This document shows positions 61,042 to 64,000 of a DNA stretch of 64,000 nucleotides, in pieces. The notes below the pieces were generated by a model. The model ran no database searches, had not been told where the DNA came from, and saw only the letters and a list, made by a program, of their open reading frames with translations. Positions within the stretch are counted from its first letter, which is position 1; each line of letters starts with the position of its first letter. Origin of the DNA: Anopheles merus (taxonomy: Eukaryota; Arthropoda; Insecta; Diptera; Culicidae); NCBI RefSeq assembly GCF_017562075.2, contig NC_054083.1, positions 24,042,285 through 24,106,284 of the forward strand, given 5' to 3'. A program made the position numbers and the translations under genes.

Positions 61042-62539
61042 AAAACAAATGATTTTGGGATGTATAATTTGAATGATCAAAAGTCCTTACAAGTATTAGA
61101 AATTTCAAACATGATGTGATAAAATTTTACATTTTTTTTCATCTTTATCATTTTCAGTATACTACAGTTATTAAGCATTGAAAAATTAAAATGAATATTT
61201 TTAAATATAATTGACAGTCCTTTCCAAAAGAAAACGTTTGAATATCGTACATTGGACTTGTAAGTAACGATCAAATACCTTGTTGCATAGGTGATTTTTT
61301 GTAATGTGTTTCTTAATTGAAAATAGATTGAAAAAAATAGAATCGAAATCTATGAGCATTATCGTTCAAGTCTATGAACATCATCGATATGAATAAAAGA
61401 ATACCAAGGTAAAATGTAACCCGAAAGGAGATTTTGCTGCATAATGAACAAATATAAGTATTTTACGAAAGTTATTTTTTAAAACTGTCTTTAACGATCA
61501 TTTCCTTTTCTTATTACCTTCTATTTATCGCAGCTTTTGATTTTACAACATGAAAAACTGTGTTTCTATTTCCTGCTTCTTATCTACTTTTTGAATCCTC
61601 CTCGTTTTAATAAACTTGCTTTTTAGCTCTACTGTTCATTACAAATTTTCAATTTATCTTACTTATCTCATGTTTAACAACTAATTTAATTCCTAATCTG
61701 AGCACCAAATTACCACTATCCACTGCATACGGGGGCCTATTAGTACCAATCCCGGCCGTTGCAGCCCATTGGCAGCACCTCACGGAGGCTCAAATTCTAG
61801 TTCTGCTATTGCACACTTGGTCGCGCTAACGTTGGGAGGGGAAGCTAGCACTGAAGTTCAAACCACCCCTGAATGAGACGTTCAACCACTCACTCACCCC
61901 TATTTAATGCATCTACAACTAGAAAGAAGGTTCAACGGGGAAGTACACTTCACCCAGCACACACGCACTCTGTAGAGTGAGCGAGCAAGCTATTGTACAG
62001 CAAGGCAAGCAGTGAAACAGAGAAAGCTAAACGCACACACACTCTCATTGCGATAATTTCCATAAGTATGGAGGGTTGTAACACCACTACAGCCAGCTAA
62101 AAGCCGCTCTCACACACTTGCACAATGCATTTCGGGGTGGCGTGTTTTGCGCTTGTAATCATCGCCCTCGGGTAGAGTGGCACGGTTGGTTCAATTTTTC
62201 AACCTTACATTCAATAATGGCTCTTACTTTTAGAACAGTTTTATGTTAGAAAAATTGATAAATTAAAACACAAAGTTGTTGTGGAATGAGCCTTATTTTT
62301 TGCTGAGTTTCTTCAGTCCCTTTGAGCGCCGCACAGTGTGAGTGTTTCGAACACCGGTTTCGAACACAAGGACTCGGATGGGTGAGTGTACCTCTTCTCT
62401 CTCTTCTTTGCCTTGCTTTCCTTTCCTGCTGACACGAAGGGTTGGGTGCAGCGGGATGCTGCCTGTCACGAACTGGTACATTGCACGGCGCACAAGGACG
62501 ACGACACCCGGGCTTTTTTTTTGGGCCCCGCGGTAGCTC
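61042..62539. other. no gene supported; region before the 62.5-kb promoter
   Basis: AT-rich to about 61700, then moderate G+C. A possible exon (about 62322-62383, after TTTCTTCAG and before GGATGG|GTGAGT) is open in one frame but very short. No repeat family recognised. Confidence 0.4.
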
Positions 62540-63106
62540 ATTTCGGCTCAATGCAGTCAGGGCCGACGACGACGACGACAACTACGCGCGTCCGCGGGCA
62601 CGGTACGGTACGCTTCGAAAACCCTTTACCCCCGCATTACCGGAAACAGTGTTCGTTTACGCGCCCGGCAGTTTTGTATTCGAAACCGGCAGCTCGCCGT
62701 ATCAAGTGAAAGTAAGCAAAACCGGTACTTGGTGCGGTTTGTTTGTGGTGAATTATTATCAAGTGTTGATAAGAAAGAAAGAAAAAAAAACAAAGCAACT
62801 GCAATTAGAAGAAAACAAGTGTGTACTACAACTCTGCATTTGAACGGTGTGAATCGTGCGTGGTACAGTGCAAACCCGCGGGAGAGCGGGAGAAGAAACC
62901 GTACGAGAATTGCATCACGTCGCGCACCGCCGGCTGCAAGTGCAACGGCCTCCAGTGACCGACGCGTCATAAAGATAAGATAAGATGCCCACCCCTGACC
63001 ACGCATCAAGTGGGGCTGACGTTGCAAAATAACCCGTTCCCCCCGGGAATCGAAGGGCACGCACACTTCCAAAAACGGGGAAACCGAACCGGGTTGAAAG
63101 AGAAAG
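62540..63106 (+). other. second candidate first exon (5'UTR)
   Basis: The segment ends at GAGAAAG|GTGAGT (GT 63107-63108), a near-consensus donor. Its body has 5'-leader character: a CpG-rich start, then AAGTGAAAGTAAGCAAAACC and A-rich text with GTG words (about 62700-62850). A possible start is TCATTT with A+1 at 62540 and CGACG at +28 (four of five DPE positions), but that lies in a GAC-triplet run and is weak, so the 5' end is uncertain. Same orientation as the exon at 25119, so it may be an alternative promoter of the same gene. An alternative donor AAA|GTAAGC occurs at 62712. Confidence 0.38.
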
Positions 63107-64000
63107 GTGAGTTTGTTCCGCCGTGTAAGTTGATTCGATGTGCAACGAAACGCTGATTTGTTGGCATTCTGATGTTCACCTGTTCTGATGGCGAGTTCTG
63201 AAGAAGAGCGTACATGAGGAAGAGAAAGCAAAGCGCGCGATCATTAGCATAAAGCGCAACGAGCTTGTTGCGGATTAAAAGGGATGTTTGCGAGCCGCGA
63301 TCGGTGTTGATACAATAATGATACACATTATTGAACGCCGGGTGTAGAGAGCAGAATAGCAACAAGAAATCCACCTCCCGGTCGAAAACATCATTTCCTT
63401 TATGGACAAAGCTTTGAAACACAGGAGAAACACACCCAAATTTTTTCCAAAGGAAATTGCAAACAAAAAAGCACACACACACCCGCGAGATCATTTCCGT
63501 CCCTCTCGCCCAATTTGTACGAATGCCAAATAACGTCGTCTTCAGTCGTGCGGTTGGTTCGGCAGGGCCAATAAATAACGCTTAATTACAATGTTTCCTT
63601 GCCGTAGCGCGTCCCGGCAAAGCAAGCAAAGCGGTTCAAACGGAAAGCAAAAGTCTGTCCGAAATTAGACGTTCCAGTGGGGCAGTGCCAGCGAGCAGGA
63701 GCATAAGGGTTAGGGAAGGATCAGTGTGAAGGGGGCAGGGGAGAAAGGTTAAGACCGAATTATGTCGATGAATTATAGGGTTTTCCATCGGTGTTTTGGG
63801 AGGAGCACACGCTTGCTGTTGTTTTGTGTGTGTGTGCTGTGTTGTTTATTCCCTTCCCTTGAACGCATCGCTCAAGGAAGCGTTGCGTTAATTGTGCGCA
63901 CGAGGAAGGATTGAATTTGCCACTTTTTCTTTTCAAAATTTCAATCTTCAATTTTAAATTATGTTTTCAATAGAAAATACTTTACATGCACTTCTGCCAA
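63107..64000 (+). other. putative intron start; no gene supported
   Basis: Follows the donor at 63107. Overlapping - strand frames of 162 and 201 codons cross 62626-63494 but are Phe/Leu/Ser/Arg-rich with no splice support. A short (GT)n lies at 63823-63835. Confidence 0.4.

Noticed and set aside
1..64000. CRISPR arrays, operons, prophage, intact transposases
   Set aside because: No regularly spaced repeat with unique spacers, no co-directional gene runs with ribosome sites, and no transposase or reverse transcriptase motif was seen in any frame.

Overview
The window looks like non-coding DNA of a mosquito, most likely an Anopheles. Three things suggest this. It has dense CA/GT and GA microsatellites. 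Blocks of moderate G+C alternate with AT-rich blocks of 0.3 to 1.5 kb. Near 60.9-61.04 kb there is a copy of a tRNA-type short interspersed repeat whose wording I recognise as common in Anopheles genomes. I see no bacterial, viral or organellar gene arrangement, no tRNA or rRNA gene, no CRISPR array and no intact transposon. No protein family could be identified with certainty anywhere in the 64 kb. Dozens of open frames of 60-300 codons exist on both strands, and most are low-complexity or lack an ATG.

The best-supported structure lies on the + strand from about 25.1 to 33.6 kb. A core promoter with an initiator (A+1 at 25119) and a downstream promoter element at exactly +28 opens a first exon that ends at a strong splice donor (25545|25546). 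Downstream, in the same direction, are candidate exons at 27676-27741, 28621-28731, 30241-30345 and 33376-33589, each bounded by AG and GT. The 28621 and 30241 exons share splice phase 0, and each carries a Cys-x2-Cys pair. A second candidate first exon (about 62.5-63.1 kb) ends in AAAG|GTGAGT. This layout fits a long gene with alternative promoters and very large introns, much of which would lie to the right of the window.

The - strand may hold small nested genes: a three-exon candidate of about 79 codons (37188 down to 35907) and a possible terminal coding exon at 52373-52169. Weaker + strand candidates are listed at 16.8, 44.9, 46.2, 47.9, 55.15, 57.15, 59.4 and 60.2 kb.

The repeat content is the most certain part. 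It includes a recent 102-bp tandem duplication (8138-8341), a 17-G tract (5181-5197), a 480-bp TAA/TTA array with a 42-bp perfect palindrome (22388-22429), a decayed array of about 30-bp units (31.68-32.51 kb), an old 304-bp duplication (49.4-50.0 kb), a decayed TTAC array (55.46-56.11 kb) and a 22-bp palindrome (55185-55206). All exon calls rest on splice signals and frame only. They need transcript or cross-species evidence before being treated as genes.
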